Source: DAOTXN01 sp034435435 (lineage in GTDB: Bacteria; Chloroflexota; Anaerolineae; S140-20). Taken from it: a stretch of 30,602 bases of DNA. Positions within the stretch are counted from its first letter, which is position 1; each line of letters starts with the position of its first letter. Positions 14,897-21,649 of this stretch are shown here, piece after piece. The translations under genes were made by a program, and so were the position numbers. The stretch spans positions 1-30,602 of the forward strand of contig DAOTXN010000094.1 of the NCBI GenBank assembly GCA_034435435.1, read 5' to 3'. The notes beneath the pieces are model-generated. The model saw only the letters and a program-made list of their open reading frames with translations. It did not search any database and was not told the origin of the DNA.

Positions 14897-15157
14897 ATGA
14901 GTGAAAGAGTGAGCCAGACGAGTTATTTATACTATGACATTGACCAGATCATCGTTGATGCAGAGCGTTGCCTGGAATGCCAGCAGGAGCAAGCGTGTGT
15001 CAGCCAGTGCACACGGGGGCTAGAGATCCCCACAGCCATGGCCGCCATTGCCCACCGCGCCTTTGTCGTCCGCGAGGGTGTGCGTGAAGAGCTGGAGGAA
15101 GCCGTCGCCGTAGCGTATGCCAGGGAGGCGGTAAAAGAAGCCTTTTCCTACTGGTAA
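14897..15157 (+). CDS. Small Cys-rich Fe-S protein (Fer4_20-like single domain)
   Basis: An 86-residue protein with a compact cysteine motif, CX2CX5CX3C (Cys25, 28, 34, 38), preceded by VDAERCLECQ and followed by EIPTAMAAI. This layout resembles the N-terminal Fe-S helical domain of glutamate synthase small subunit and dihydropyrimidine dehydrogenase, where it binds a [4Fe-4S] cluster. Here the domain stands alone, with a C-terminal helix rich in Glu and Ala. AGAGGT lies before the ATG. Between acsC and the corrinoid activator, an electron-transfer role to the corrinoid protein or RACE is plausible. The Pro after the last Cys, typical of ferredoxins, is absent. The function is inferred. Confidence 0.7.
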   Translation: MSERVSQTSYLYYDIDQIIVDAERCLECQQEQACVSQCTRGLEIPTAMAAIAHRAFVVREGVREELEEAVAVAYAREAVKEAFSYW

Positions 15158-15160
15158 TGG

Positions 15161-15181
15161 GTGACGAGTGATGAGTGACTG
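15161..15181 (+). repeat. Heptamer tandem repeat (GTGAYGA)
   Basis: Three units, GTGACGA, GTGATGA and GTGACTG, begin just after the stop codon of the small Fe-S protein gene. The remaining spacer up to 15229 holds a weak Pu-poor stretch and no good ribosome site for the next gene. Confidence 0.65.
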
Positions 15182-15228
15182 GACTGTCCACTCGCCACCG
15201 CCCACTTTCTACTGAACGCACGCAGCCC

Positions 15229-17157
15229 ATGACAACCTGCAAGCTGGAATTTTCTACCGCCGGCGGCGAGACCGTCGAGGTCCAGGCGCCTTTGGGTGTT
15301 ACGCTGTCCAGCGCCGCCCTGGATGCCGGTATCGAATTGAATATTCCCTGCGGTGGACAGGGCCGCTGTGGCCGTTGCGCCGTGATCGTGGAAGAAGGAG
15401 CGGTGCGGCGGCGCTCGACGCTGCGTTTGTCGGCGGCTGACGTAGAAGCGGGTTATGCCCTGGCCTGCCAGGCGGTAGTCGAGGGAGACGCCCGCGTTAT
15501 TATCCCGCCGCAAGAAAAGATCGAGCGGCTGCTCGAGACCGACAAGACCGCCGCCAAGATCACGGTCCCTTTTGCCTACGACCCGGCCCTGCATCAGCCC
15601 ATTCGCCGCGTGTGTTTGCCCATCGACCCGCCCACCCTGGCCGACAATACCGACGACATGAGCCGCTTACGCCGCGCGCTGGCTCAGCAGACCGGCATCA
15701 CCGATCTGCGCGCCCGTTTGCCGGTGCTGCAAAAACTCTCCGAGGCGCTGCGCCTGGACCACTGGAACGTCACCGCCGTCATCGAGACTGATACCTGGGA
15801 CATGCCCAACGGTCCGCCGCGCCTGGTGGACGTGTTGCCGGGCGACCGCTGCGACGAGAACTGGGGCCTGGCTATCGACATCGGCACCACTAGCAACGTC
15901 GTCTACCTGGTCAATCTGATCAACGGCGACGTGGTGCAGCAAGCCGCCGATTATAACGGACAGATCCGGCGCGGCGAAGACGTGATCAGCCGCATCATGT
16001 ACGCCGGCAAAGACGGCGGCCTGCAAGAGCTGCAAGAGCTGGTCGTGGGCACGCTCAACAAGCTCATCGGGCGGGTGTGTAAAAGTCAGGGCATCGCGCC
16101 GGGCGAAATTCACAAAGCCGTCGTCGCCGGCAACAGCACGATGATTCATCTGTTCCTGGCCTTGCCGCCCCAGAGCATCCGCTTAGAGCCGTATGTGACC
16201 ACGGTCAACCAGGTGCCGTCGGTGCGGGCGGCCGAGATTGGCCTGCACATCAATCCCGAAGCCACGGTGGACTGCCTGCCGGGGGTAGCCAGTTACGTGG
16301 GCGCCGACATCACGGCGGGGGTGGTCAGCAGCGGCATGGTCAACGTAGGCGACATCACGCTGTTCATCGACGTGGGCACCAACGGCGAGATGGTGTTGGG
16401 TGACGGCTCGTGGCTCATCACCTGCGCCTGCTCGGCCGGCCCGGCCTTCGAGGGCGCGGGCGTCATCGACGGCATGCGGGCCACGCGCGGGGCTATCGAA
16501 GAGGTGTGGATCAATGGCGCGACCTTTGAGCCGAGCTATCGCGTCATCGGCGGGGGCAAACCCACGGGCATCTGCGGCAGCGGGCTGATCAGCCTGCTGG
16601 CCGAAATGTTCATCACCGGCGTGATTGACAAAAGCGGCAATTTCAATCATACTTGGAGCACGCCTCGTATCCGCCAGGGCGAGCACGGCGACGAATACGT
16701 GGTGGCCTGGGCTGCCGAGACCGAGCATGGACGCGACATCGCCATCACCCGCCCCGACATCGACAATTTGTTACGAGCCAAGGCCGCCATCTATGCCGGG
16801 TTCGCCTCGCTGGCCCAGAGCGTGGGGGTGGATATGGCCGACGTGAGCCAGATGTTCATCGGCGGGGCGTTTGGGCAGTATTTGAACGTGGAAAAATCGG
16901 TCCAGATCGGGCTGCTGCCCGATCTGCCCTGGTCCAAGTTCCATTTTTTGGGCAACACGTCTATCAAAGGAGCCTACATGGCGCTCTTGCGGCGTGACAT
17001 ACGGGCCGAGATCGACGCCGCCGCGGCCAAGATGACTTATCTGGAGCTGTCGGCGGACAATACCTTTTACGATCACTTTACCTCGGCGTTGTTCCTGCCG
17101 CACACCGACATCGAGCGCTTTCCGTCGGTAGCGGCGGTGCTGAAACGTGAAGCGTGA
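15229..17157 (+). CDS. acsV: Reductive activator of the corrinoid Fe-S protein (RACE)
   Basis: An ATP-dependent activator that returns inactive Co(II) corrinoid protein to Co(I). From the ATG at 15229 it has 642 residues. The N-terminal domain is a [2Fe-2S] ferredoxin with Cys41, 47, 50 and 80 (PCGGQGRCGRC, then LACQ). A linker leads to the ASKHA ATPase (DUF4445), with LAIDIGTTSNVVYLV at about 222, GNSTMIHLFLALPP, FIDVGTNGEMVLG and FIGGAFGQYLNVEKSVQIGLLP. The frame extends 18 codons upstream, but that part is the intergenic repeat, and family members start near MTTCKLEF. No strong Shine-Dalgarno is visible. The last codons (KREA-stop) are formed by the CGTGAAR heptamer repeat, so the repeat has invaded the coding end. 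Confidence 0.93.
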   Translation: MTTCKLEFSTAGGETVEVQAPLGVTLSSAALDAGIELNIPCGGQGRCGRCAVIVEEGAVRRRSTLRLSAADVEAGYALACQAVVEGDARVIIPPQEKIERLLETDKTAAKITVPFAYDPALHQPIRRVCLPIDPPTLADNTDDMSRLRRALAQQTGITDLRARLPVLQKLSEALRLDHWNVTAVIETDTWDMPNGPPRLVDVLPGDRCDENWGLAIDIGTTSNVVYLVNLINGDVVQQAADYNGQIRRGEDVISRIMYAGKDGGLQELQELVVGTLNKLIGRVCKSQGIAPGEIHKAVVAGNSTMIHLFLALPPQSIRLEPYVTTVNQVPSVRAAEIGLHINPEATVDCLPGVASYVGADITAGVVSSGMVNVGDITLFIDVGTNGEMVLGDGSWLITCACSAGPAFEGAGVIDGMRATRGAIEEVWINGATFEPSYRVIGGGKPTGICGSGLISLLAEMFITGVIDKSGNFNHTWSTPRIRQGEHGDEYVVAWAAETEHGRDIAITRPDIDNLLRAKAAIYAGFASLAQSVGVDMADVSQMFIGGAFGQYLNVEKSVQIGLLPDLPWSKFHFLGNTSIKGAYMALLRRDIRAEIDAAAAKMTYLELSADNTFYDHFTSALFLPHTDIERFPSVAAVLKREA

Positions 17158-17166
17158 AACGTAAAT
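17146..17166 (+). repeat. Heptamer tandem repeat (CGTGAAR) over the acsV stop
   Basis: CGTGAAG, CGTGAAA and CGTAAAT follow in phase. The first two units encode the last residues and the TGA stop of acsV. This is the same heptamer as at 13421 and 17984. Confidence 0.75.
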
Positions 17167-17197
17167 CCAAAATCCAAAATCCAAAATCCAAAATCCA
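17163..17197 (+). repeat. Heptamer tandem repeat (AAATCCA)5 abutting the cooC start
   Basis: Five perfect copies of AAATCCA are followed by AAA-TG, so the cooC ATG at 17200 sits where a sixth copy would begin. The repeat occupies the whole ribosome-binding region and no Shine-Dalgarno is present. Confidence 0.85.
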
Positions 17198-17199
17198 AA

Positions 17200-17988
17200 A
17201 TGACAGTCACGATTGCTTTAGCGGGAAAAGGTGGTACAGGAAAAACGACGGTAGCGGCGATGGTCATCCGCTACCTGATCGAGGAACAAAATGGCGCGGT
17301 GCTGGCGATAGACGCCGACCCCAGCAGCAACTTGAACATGGTGCTGGGACTGGAGCTGGACGAGACCGTGGGTGACATCCGCGAGGATCTGCTGGCCGAG
17401 GTGCAGTCTACGATGGGCGCGGGAGCGTTGGCCGGCGGGTTACCCAGCGGCATGTCCAAGAACGACTATTTCGACTATCACATTCGCATGGCCACGGTCG
17501 AGGGCGACGGCGTGGACCTGATTGCGATGGGTCGGCCGGAAGGTCAGGGCTGTTATTGCGCGGCCAACAGCGTGATGCGCACGGTGATGGACCGCATGAG
17601 CGTCAACTATGCCTACGTGGTGATGGACAATGAGGCCGGGTTGGAGCACCTCAGCCGGCGCACGACGCGCGACGTAGACATCTTGCTCATCGTCTCTGAC
17701 CCCACCCAGCGCGGCATCGTCGCGGCCCAGCGGGTGGCCGAGCTGGTGGACGAACTGGATATTTCGGTCAAAAGGCGCTATCTCATCATCAACCGCTTCC
17801 CCGGCGCCGAATTGCCCCCGCCGCTCCAAGCGGCGGTGAGGGCGGTCAAGGCCGAGTTTTTGGGCGTGGCGCCTTACGACGCGACGATGGCCGAATTCGA
17901 GTTCACCGGACGGCCTTTGCTAGAGTTGGATGGCAACTCGTCCGTCTATCGCGCGGTGCGAGAGATGGTGAAGCGAGTGCTGGCGTGA
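17200..17988 (+). CDS. cooC: CooC-type nickel-insertion ATPase
   Basis: A MinD/ParA-like P-loop ATPase of 262 residues that helps insert nickel into CODH (CooC) or ACS (AcsF). The deviant Walker A GKGGTGKTT is at residues 9-17, with the signature Lys10, and the switch strand LAIDADPSSNLN at about 35-46. The family's metal-binding CXC pair is present as GCYC, Cys118 and Cys120. VVMDNEAGLEHLSRRT (about 141-156) is the Walker B region and LLIVSDPTQRG follows. It starts without a Shine-Dalgarno, directly at the end of the AAATCCA repeat. The stop lies inside the next heptamer repeat. Whether it serves CooS, ACS or both cannot be told from sequence. Confidence 0.93.
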   Translation: MTVTIALAGKGGTGKTTVAAMVIRYLIEEQNGAVLAIDADPSSNLNMVLGLELDETVGDIREDLLAEVQSTMGAGALAGGLPSGMSKNDYFDYHIRMATVEGDGVDLIAMGRPEGQGCYCAANSVMRTVMDRMSVNYAYVVMDNEAGLEHLSRRTTRDVDILLIVSDPTQRGIVAAQRVAELVDELDISVKRRYLIINRFPGAELPPPLQAAVRAVKAEFLGVAPYDATMAEFEFTGRPLLELDGNSSVYRAVREMVKRVLA

Positions 17989-18018
17989 AACGTGAAACGT
18001 GAAGCGTAATTCGTGACT
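17984..18018 (+). repeat. Heptamer tandem repeat (CGTGAAR) over the cooC stop
   Basis: Five consecutive 7-base units, three exact (CGTGAAA, CGTGAAA, CGTGAAG) and two degraded (CGTAATT, CGTGACT). The cooC stop codon is in the first unit. Confidence 0.8.
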
Positions 18019-18044
18019 TGCAATTCTAAGCGAGGAGGCAAACA

Positions 18045-18242
18045 ATGGAGGGGTTGGAACTCTTTCTCAAGGCGATGGAGATCGAAGAGCGTGGGGCAAT
18101 GGCGAAATATACCATGGCCGCGCAGATGGCCCAGACTCCAGAGCTCAAAAAACTGTTTGAAAAGCTAGCCGAGGAAGAGGCCTTTCACGCGCAATACCTG
18201 CAAGGTGAGTATGCGCGCCTGACAAAGAGCAAGGAGGAATAA
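18045..18242 (+). CDS. Half-ferritin (rubrerythrin-like helical hairpin)
   Basis: A 65-residue, almost wholly helical protein. Two helices (about 3-29 and 33-60) carry a rubrerythrin/ferritin-like iron-ligand pattern: Glu15 with Tyr22 in the first, and Glu45-X-X-His48 in the second (LAEEEAFHAQYL). A normal ferritin-like domain has four helices and two such sites, so this would have to dimerise to make a di-iron centre. GAGGAGG lies 7 bases before the ATG, and the stop is one base before the acsE start. It may store iron or destroy peroxide near oxygen-sensitive CODH/ACS. That role is inferred from family and context. Confidence 0.75.
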   Translation: MEGLELFLKAMEIEERGAMAKYTMAAQMAQTPELKKLFEKLAEEEAFHAQYLQGEYARLTKSKEE

Positions 18243-18243
18243 C

Positions 18244-19170
18244 ATGTATATCATTGCCGAAAACTTTCACATCATTTCGCCCAAGTTTAAAGAGGCCGTC
18301 AATAACAGGGATGAGGCCTGGATCAAAGATATGGCCGTCAAGATGATGGAGGCTGGTTCGAGCGCCATCGACTTGAACATTGGTCCGCAGAAAAAAGCCG
18401 GCCATGAGATTCTGCCCTGGCTGGTGGAGGTCGTGCAAGACACCGTGGGACCGGACGTGCCATTGGTGCTCGACACGACCAACCTGGCGGCCATCGAGGC
18501 GGCCTGCGAAGTGGTCAAAGCCCAGCCTATCATCAACTCTACCTCGGCCGAACCGGAGCGCCTCGAGTCGGTTCCTATTGTCGCCAAAAAGTACAACACG
18601 CGCCTCATCGCGCTGACGATGGCCAAAGCGGGCATCCCGGTGGGAGCCGACGAACGGGTGAACCTGGCGCTGGAATACCTTATCCCGCGCATGCTGGAGC
18701 TGGATTTCCCCATCACAGACCTGATCATTGACCCGCTGGTGCTCACCGTATCGGGATGCCAGGAATACTGCCCCGAGTGCGTGGAGGCCGTGCGCACGCT
18801 TAAATTCGCCGGGGATCCGCCACCGTTGACCAACGTCGGTCTCTCAAACGTAAGCAATGCGGTGCCCAATGCGATGCGCCCGTTGCTCAACCGCACCTAC
18901 GGCGTGATGCTCATGGGGGCCGGGGTGGACATGATGATCGCCGACCCGTTTGATCGCGAGCTGATGGAATGGATCCGGGTCGTCGAAGAGCGCGACGAGC
19001 GCACGCCGTTGAACCGCCTGCTGGTCAAGCTCTACGATCGTGTTGCGGCCATGGAAGAGCTACAGCCCGGCGACGTGGATATGAGCGACCCGACCCAGTC
19101 GGGTGTCTGGAAGACCTACCAGATCTTGCTGAACAAGGTGATTTACACCGACGCCTATCTGCGGGCCTAG
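18244..19170 (+). CDS. acsE: Methyltetrahydrofolate:corrinoid protein methyltransferase
   Basis: Transfers the methyl group of 5-methyl-THF to Co(I) of the corrinoid Fe-S protein, joining the methyl branch to acetyl-CoA synthesis. It is a pterin-binding TIM barrel of 308 residues, about 45 longer than the Moorella enzyme. The extra length is mostly C-terminal (after about residue 265). Conserved positions include IDLNIGP, VLDTTN, PIINSTS, IDPLVL and GLSNVSNA, the last holding the Asn that interacts with N5 of the pterin. AAGGAGG lies 4-5 bases before the ATG. It is the last gene of the locus and is followed by a strong terminator. The folate genes at 26.3-27.8 kb make the carrier it uses. Confidence 0.94.
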   Translation: MYIIAENFHIISPKFKEAVNNRDEAWIKDMAVKMMEAGSSAIDLNIGPQKKAGHEILPWLVEVVQDTVGPDVPLVLDTTNLAAIEAACEVVKAQPIINSTSAEPERLESVPIVAKKYNTRLIALTMAKAGIPVGADERVNLALEYLIPRMLELDFPITDLIIDPLVLTVSGCQEYCPECVEAVRTLKFAGDPPPLTNVGLSNVSNAVPNAMRPLLNRTYGVMLMGAGVDMMIADPFDRELMEWIRVVEERDERTPLNRLLVKLYDRVAAMEELQPGDVDMSDPTQSGVWKTYQILLNKVIYTDAYLRA

Positions 19171-19175
19171 TGGGT

Positions 19176-19201
19176 AAACCTTTGAGGTCTTGGAAAGGTT
19201 T
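19176..19201 (+). repeat. Palindrome after acsE
   Basis: AAACCTTT (19176-19183) and AAAGGTTT (19194-19201) flank GAGGTCTTGG. It resembles the palindrome at 8623-8654 (shared AAACCTTT and GGTCT words) and is probably another copy of the same dispersed element. Confidence 0.55.
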
Positions 19202-19216
19202 GAACCGTCACACGAG

Positions 19217-19253
19217 AAACCCGGTTTTTTTCCGAAAAACCGGGTTTATTTTT
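19217..19253 (+). terminator. Rho-independent terminator of the CODH/ACS locus
   Basis: A perfect 13-bp stem, AAACCCGGTTTTT (19217-19229) with AAAAACCGGGTTT (19235-19247), has a 5-base loop and is followed by ATTTTT. It lies 47 bases after the acsE stop. Confidence 0.9.
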
Positions 19254-19332
19254 GCTATCTGACGCGGCCAGAGCAACAACTCGGCATTCGTTCCGGACAG
19301 CTTGCCCGAATGGGACACTCGGGCGGCCGCGA

Positions 19333-19839
19333 CTGCGCGCGTGGGAGGGTATCTGCATCGCACAGGTGGTCAAGCAGTATGCCCACAAGCGCGTGGTGGG
19401 CGTGACCCGCCGGATCGTGCAAGGCACGCAGGTCCAGATCGAAGGCCTGGTGCACCAGACGCAAGGAGGGGGAGTGATCCACACCGCCTACATCGAGCGG
19501 CTCAACGCCACCTTCCGCTCGCGGCTGGCGCCTCTGGTGCGCCGTGGGCGGGCCTTGGCCCGCCAAATGCCCACCCTGCACGCCGGGATGTACCTTGTAG
19601 GTACAGTGTATAACTTTTGCACCTATCATAAGAGCCCACGTCTCCCGCTCTATCTGCCCAACTCGCGCCGCCGCTGGCTGCGCAGAACGCCTGCTATTGC
19701 CGCCGGCATCACGGACCATCGCTGGACCGTGGAAGAACTGCTGTCTTTGCGTGTGCCCCCGCTCCCCTGGCAGCCGCCCAAACGGCGCGGGAGACCGTCA
19801 AATGCTACGAAAGCACTTGTCGCTCAGTGGTGTTCTTGA
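19333..19839 (+). pseudogene. 5'-truncated IS transposase remnant
   Basis: The recognisable reading runs from about ICIAQVVKQYAHKRVVGVTRR to the stop at 19837-19839. It contains AYIERLNATFRSRLAPLVRR, a stretch with the catalytic Glu of a DDE transposase, then YNFCTYHKSPR and a Gly/Arg-rich tail. The N-terminal part with the other catalytic residues is missing, and the frame simply opens at 19252 just beyond the terminator. No terminal inverted repeats were found. It is a decayed C-terminal fragment and not an active element. Confidence 0.7.
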
Positions 19840-19886
19840 CCACGATTAAATGTGGAGCTACCGAACAAGTTGCATAGCCGGCCCAA

Positions 19887-19915
19887 TTGCCCTATTTCAC
19901 CTCTGCGGGTACAAT
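19887..19915 (+). promoter_or_regulatory. Promoter of the ECF sigma factor gene
   Basis: TTGCCC (19887-19892) and TACAAT (19910-19915) have 17-bp spacing. The start would be about 37 bases before the GTG of the sigma factor gene. The boxes look like a housekeeping promoter, not a typical ECF autoregulated one. Confidence 0.55.
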
Positions 19916-19958
19916 GCGGCGCAGAGACCACCCTTCGGCGCAGGACCAAGGAGTCACC

Positions 19959-20576
19959 GTGAAGGAACGCAGCAACCAGGAATGGCTGGCCGACCTGCAA
20001 GGGCCGGAGCGCGACGATGCGTTGGCCGACCTGCGCGCCTTTCTGCTGCGCGGCCTGGGCTATGCCCTGGCCCACCGCTCCGACGTGGACGCCGCCGCCC
20101 GTGAAGATTTCGTTCAGGACGCCCTGTTGAGGATCCTCGACCACCTGCACACCTTCCGGGGCGAGAGCCGTTTCACGACCTGGGCGCTCAAGATCGCCGT
20201 GCGCGTGGCGTTCACCGAGCTGCGCCGCCAACGCTGGCGAGACCTGTCGATAGAGGACATCACCGAGTCCCAGGACTTTGACTTTGTGCCGGATTTCCTG
20301 ATCGAACCTACGGCCACGCCAGACCAGCAAGCGCTTCAGCGTATGCTCCTGGACACGTTGCAGCGGCTGATCGCCACCGAGCTGACCGACAAGCAGCGCC
20401 AGGCCCTGGTGGCCGTGCGCATCCAGGGCATCCCGCTGGAGGAGGCCGCCCGGCGGCTGGGCGCCAATCGCAATGCGCTCTACAAGCTGCTGCACGACGC
20501 CAGGCAGCGCCTCAAGGTCCGCATGGAGGCCGAGGGGCTGGCGCCGGAAGAGATGCTGGCGGCCTTTGACTCGTAA
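19959..20576 (+). CDS. ECF-family RNA polymerase sigma factor
   Basis: A 205-residue group 4 sigma factor. Region 2 spans about residues 20-90, with DFVQDALLRILDHLHTFRGESRFTTWALKIAVRVAFTELRRQRW for core and -10 binding. An acidic linker (about 95-125) is followed by region 4 at about 130-190, with ELTDKQRQALVAVRIQGIPLEEAARRLGANRNALYKLLHDARQRL for the -35. I chose the GTG at 19959 because AAGGAG lies 5 bases upstream. Longer starts would place the predicted promoter inside the gene. A zinc-finger anti-sigma gene lies 45 bases downstream. The signal and regulon are unknown; nearby membrane, lipoprotein and MerA genes are candidates. Confidence 0.9.
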   Translation: MKERSNQEWLADLQGPERDDALADLRAFLLRGLGYALAHRSDVDAAAREDFVQDALLRILDHLHTFRGESRFTTWALKIAVRVAFTELRRQRWRDLSIEDITESQDFDFVPDFLIEPTATPDQQALQRMLLDTLQRLIATELTDKQRQALVAVRIQGIPLEEAARRLGANRNALYKLLHDARQRLKVRMEAEGLAPEEMLAAFDS

Positions 20577-20621
20577 CCGGGGTAAGAGGGGCCAAGCGCA
20601 GCGCGTCCAAACGGACAGAGG

Positions 20622-20933
20622 ATGACGAGGATATTTGAGATGAAATGGAACTGGAGCGCATTCAAACGCAGAATCCGCAGGGCAAGCTCTCCGCGTGGAG
20701 ATCACCTGGACCGGGATCTGGTCAAAGGGATGCTGCGCGAGGTCGTGACCACCCGCCCCGACGAGATCGGTTGTGACGAGTGTTTCCAGCAGGTGGACCG
20801 TTTCGTCGAGCTGGTGCTGGACGGCAAGAATGCGGCCGAGGCGCTGCCGTTGGTACAGGACCACCTGGATCGCTGCCGAGACTGCCGGGAGGAATATGAG
20901 GCGCTGCTGGCAGCCTTGCAAGCCGTGGCCTGA
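20622..20933 (+). CDS. Soluble zinc-finger (ZAS-type) anti-sigma factor
   Basis: A 103-residue protein following the sigma factor. The metal site typical of zinc-binding anti-sigma domains can be seen: CDECFQQVDRFVELVLDG at about 51-68, then HLDRCRDCREEYEALL at about 81-96, giving an H-X3-C-X2-C motif. The N-terminal 30 residues are Lys/Arg-rich. There is no transmembrane segment, so signalling should be cytoplasmic, perhaps by thiol oxidation or metal loss at the zinc site. The ATG at 20622 is used here; one at 20640 (after ACGAGG) is equally possible and would shorten the protein by six residues. A terminator follows. Confidence 0.8.
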   Translation: MTRIFEMKWNWSAFKRRIRRASSPRGDHLDRDLVKGMLREVVTTRPDEIGCDECFQQVDRFVELVLDGKNAAEALPLVQDHLDRCRDCREEYEALLAALQAVA

Positions 20934-20960
20934 TCGGGCGGCGTGTGAATGGACCAGAAG

Positions 20961-20987
20961 GAGGAGGCGGGCCTCCTCTTTTCTTTT
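20961..20987 (+). terminator. Rho-independent terminator after the anti-sigma gene
   Basis: GAGGAGG (20961-20967), a CGGG loop and CCTCCTC (20972-20978) are followed by TTTTCTTTT. This is a clear G+C-rich stem and U-run ending the sigma/anti-sigma transcript. Confidence 0.85.
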
Positions 20988-21020
20988 GGGTGTGTTTCAG
21001 ATGAGTTGAGCAATGAGGAG

Positions 21021-21186
21021 TGAGGCACGCCTACGTGCCTCACGGAGCCGCACGTGGGCGTGCTGGCTCCTCTTCCCAACCGAAATGGAACACACCCTTT
21101 TCTTTTTCGGGCTCGCCCAGGGCAGGGGTAAGGAATCGGCGCCTGGCTGCATCTGGAAGAGTGAAAAGGGCCGGAGCACGCTCCGG
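21021..21186 (+). repeat. Cluster of three hairpins upstream of the small membrane protein
   Basis: Three separate inverted repeats: TGAGGCACG-CCTA-CGTGCCTCA (21021-21042); an 11-bp stem with one bulge, GGAGCCGCACG with CGTGCTGGCTCC (21044-21070); and CCGGAGC-AC-GCTCCGG (21171-21186). None has a proper U-run. Together they occupy most of the leader of the following gene and could be a structured 5' UTR or repeat debris. No gene is seen between 20934 and 21217. Confidence 0.5.
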
Positions 21187-21217
21187 AATCCAGAAAAATT
21201 CTTTCAGGAGGTCGAAA

Positions 21218-21640
21218 ATGAACGTAACAGGAGCTATTCTCGCCGGGTTAGCAGGGACGGCTGTGATGACCATGATGATGGTTGCCGCGCCCCTCATGGG
21301 CATGCCCAAGATGGACATCGCCGGGATGCTGGGCGCGATGGTCGTCTCTAAAAAGGAAACGGTCCCTGCCGTGGGCATGGTCATGCACTTTATGATGGGC
21401 GCGATGTTTGGCCTCGTCTACGCCCTGGTGTGGAACGCGGGCGTTGGCAGCGTCAGCGCCGCGTGGGGCTTGATTTTTGGGGCGACCCACGCCGTGGCGG
21501 CTATGCTGATGATGCCGGTCATGATGCGCATGCACCCCCGCCCGCCCGAGATGGCCGGCGGCCCATTGATGCTGGCCGGGCTGCTGATGGGCCATTTGGT
21601 CTTTGGTTTGGTCCTGGCATTGGTGTATGCTGCTCTCTAG
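21218..21640 (+). CDS. Small Met-rich membrane protein of unknown function
   Basis: A 140-residue protein with about four transmembrane helices (about residues 4-27, 50-72, 78-98 and 116-138). It is very rich in Met and Gly, for example AVMTMMMVAAPLMGM and AAMLMMPVMMRMH. I do not recognise the family with confidence. His residues face the helix ends (MHFMMG, THAVAAM), which might bind metal. AGGAGG lies 6 bases before the ATG at 21218; the frame runs open back to 21020 but crosses hairpin-rich non-coding sequence. The DUF3179 lipoprotein gene starts 9 bases after the stop, so the two are probably co-transcribed. Confidence 0.7.
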   Translation: MNVTGAILAGLAGTAVMTMMMVAAPLMGMPKMDIAGMLGAMVVSKKETVPAVGMVMHFMMGAMFGLVYALVWNAGVGSVSAAWGLIFGATHAVAAMLMMPVMMRMHPRPPEMAGGPLMLAGLLMGHLVFGLVLALVYAAL

Positions 21641-21649
21641 AGAGAGGGA

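Noticed and set aside
13421..18018. A CRISPR array as explanation for the short repeats.
   Set aside because: The units are 7 bases, directly adjacent without spacers, and differ between junctions.
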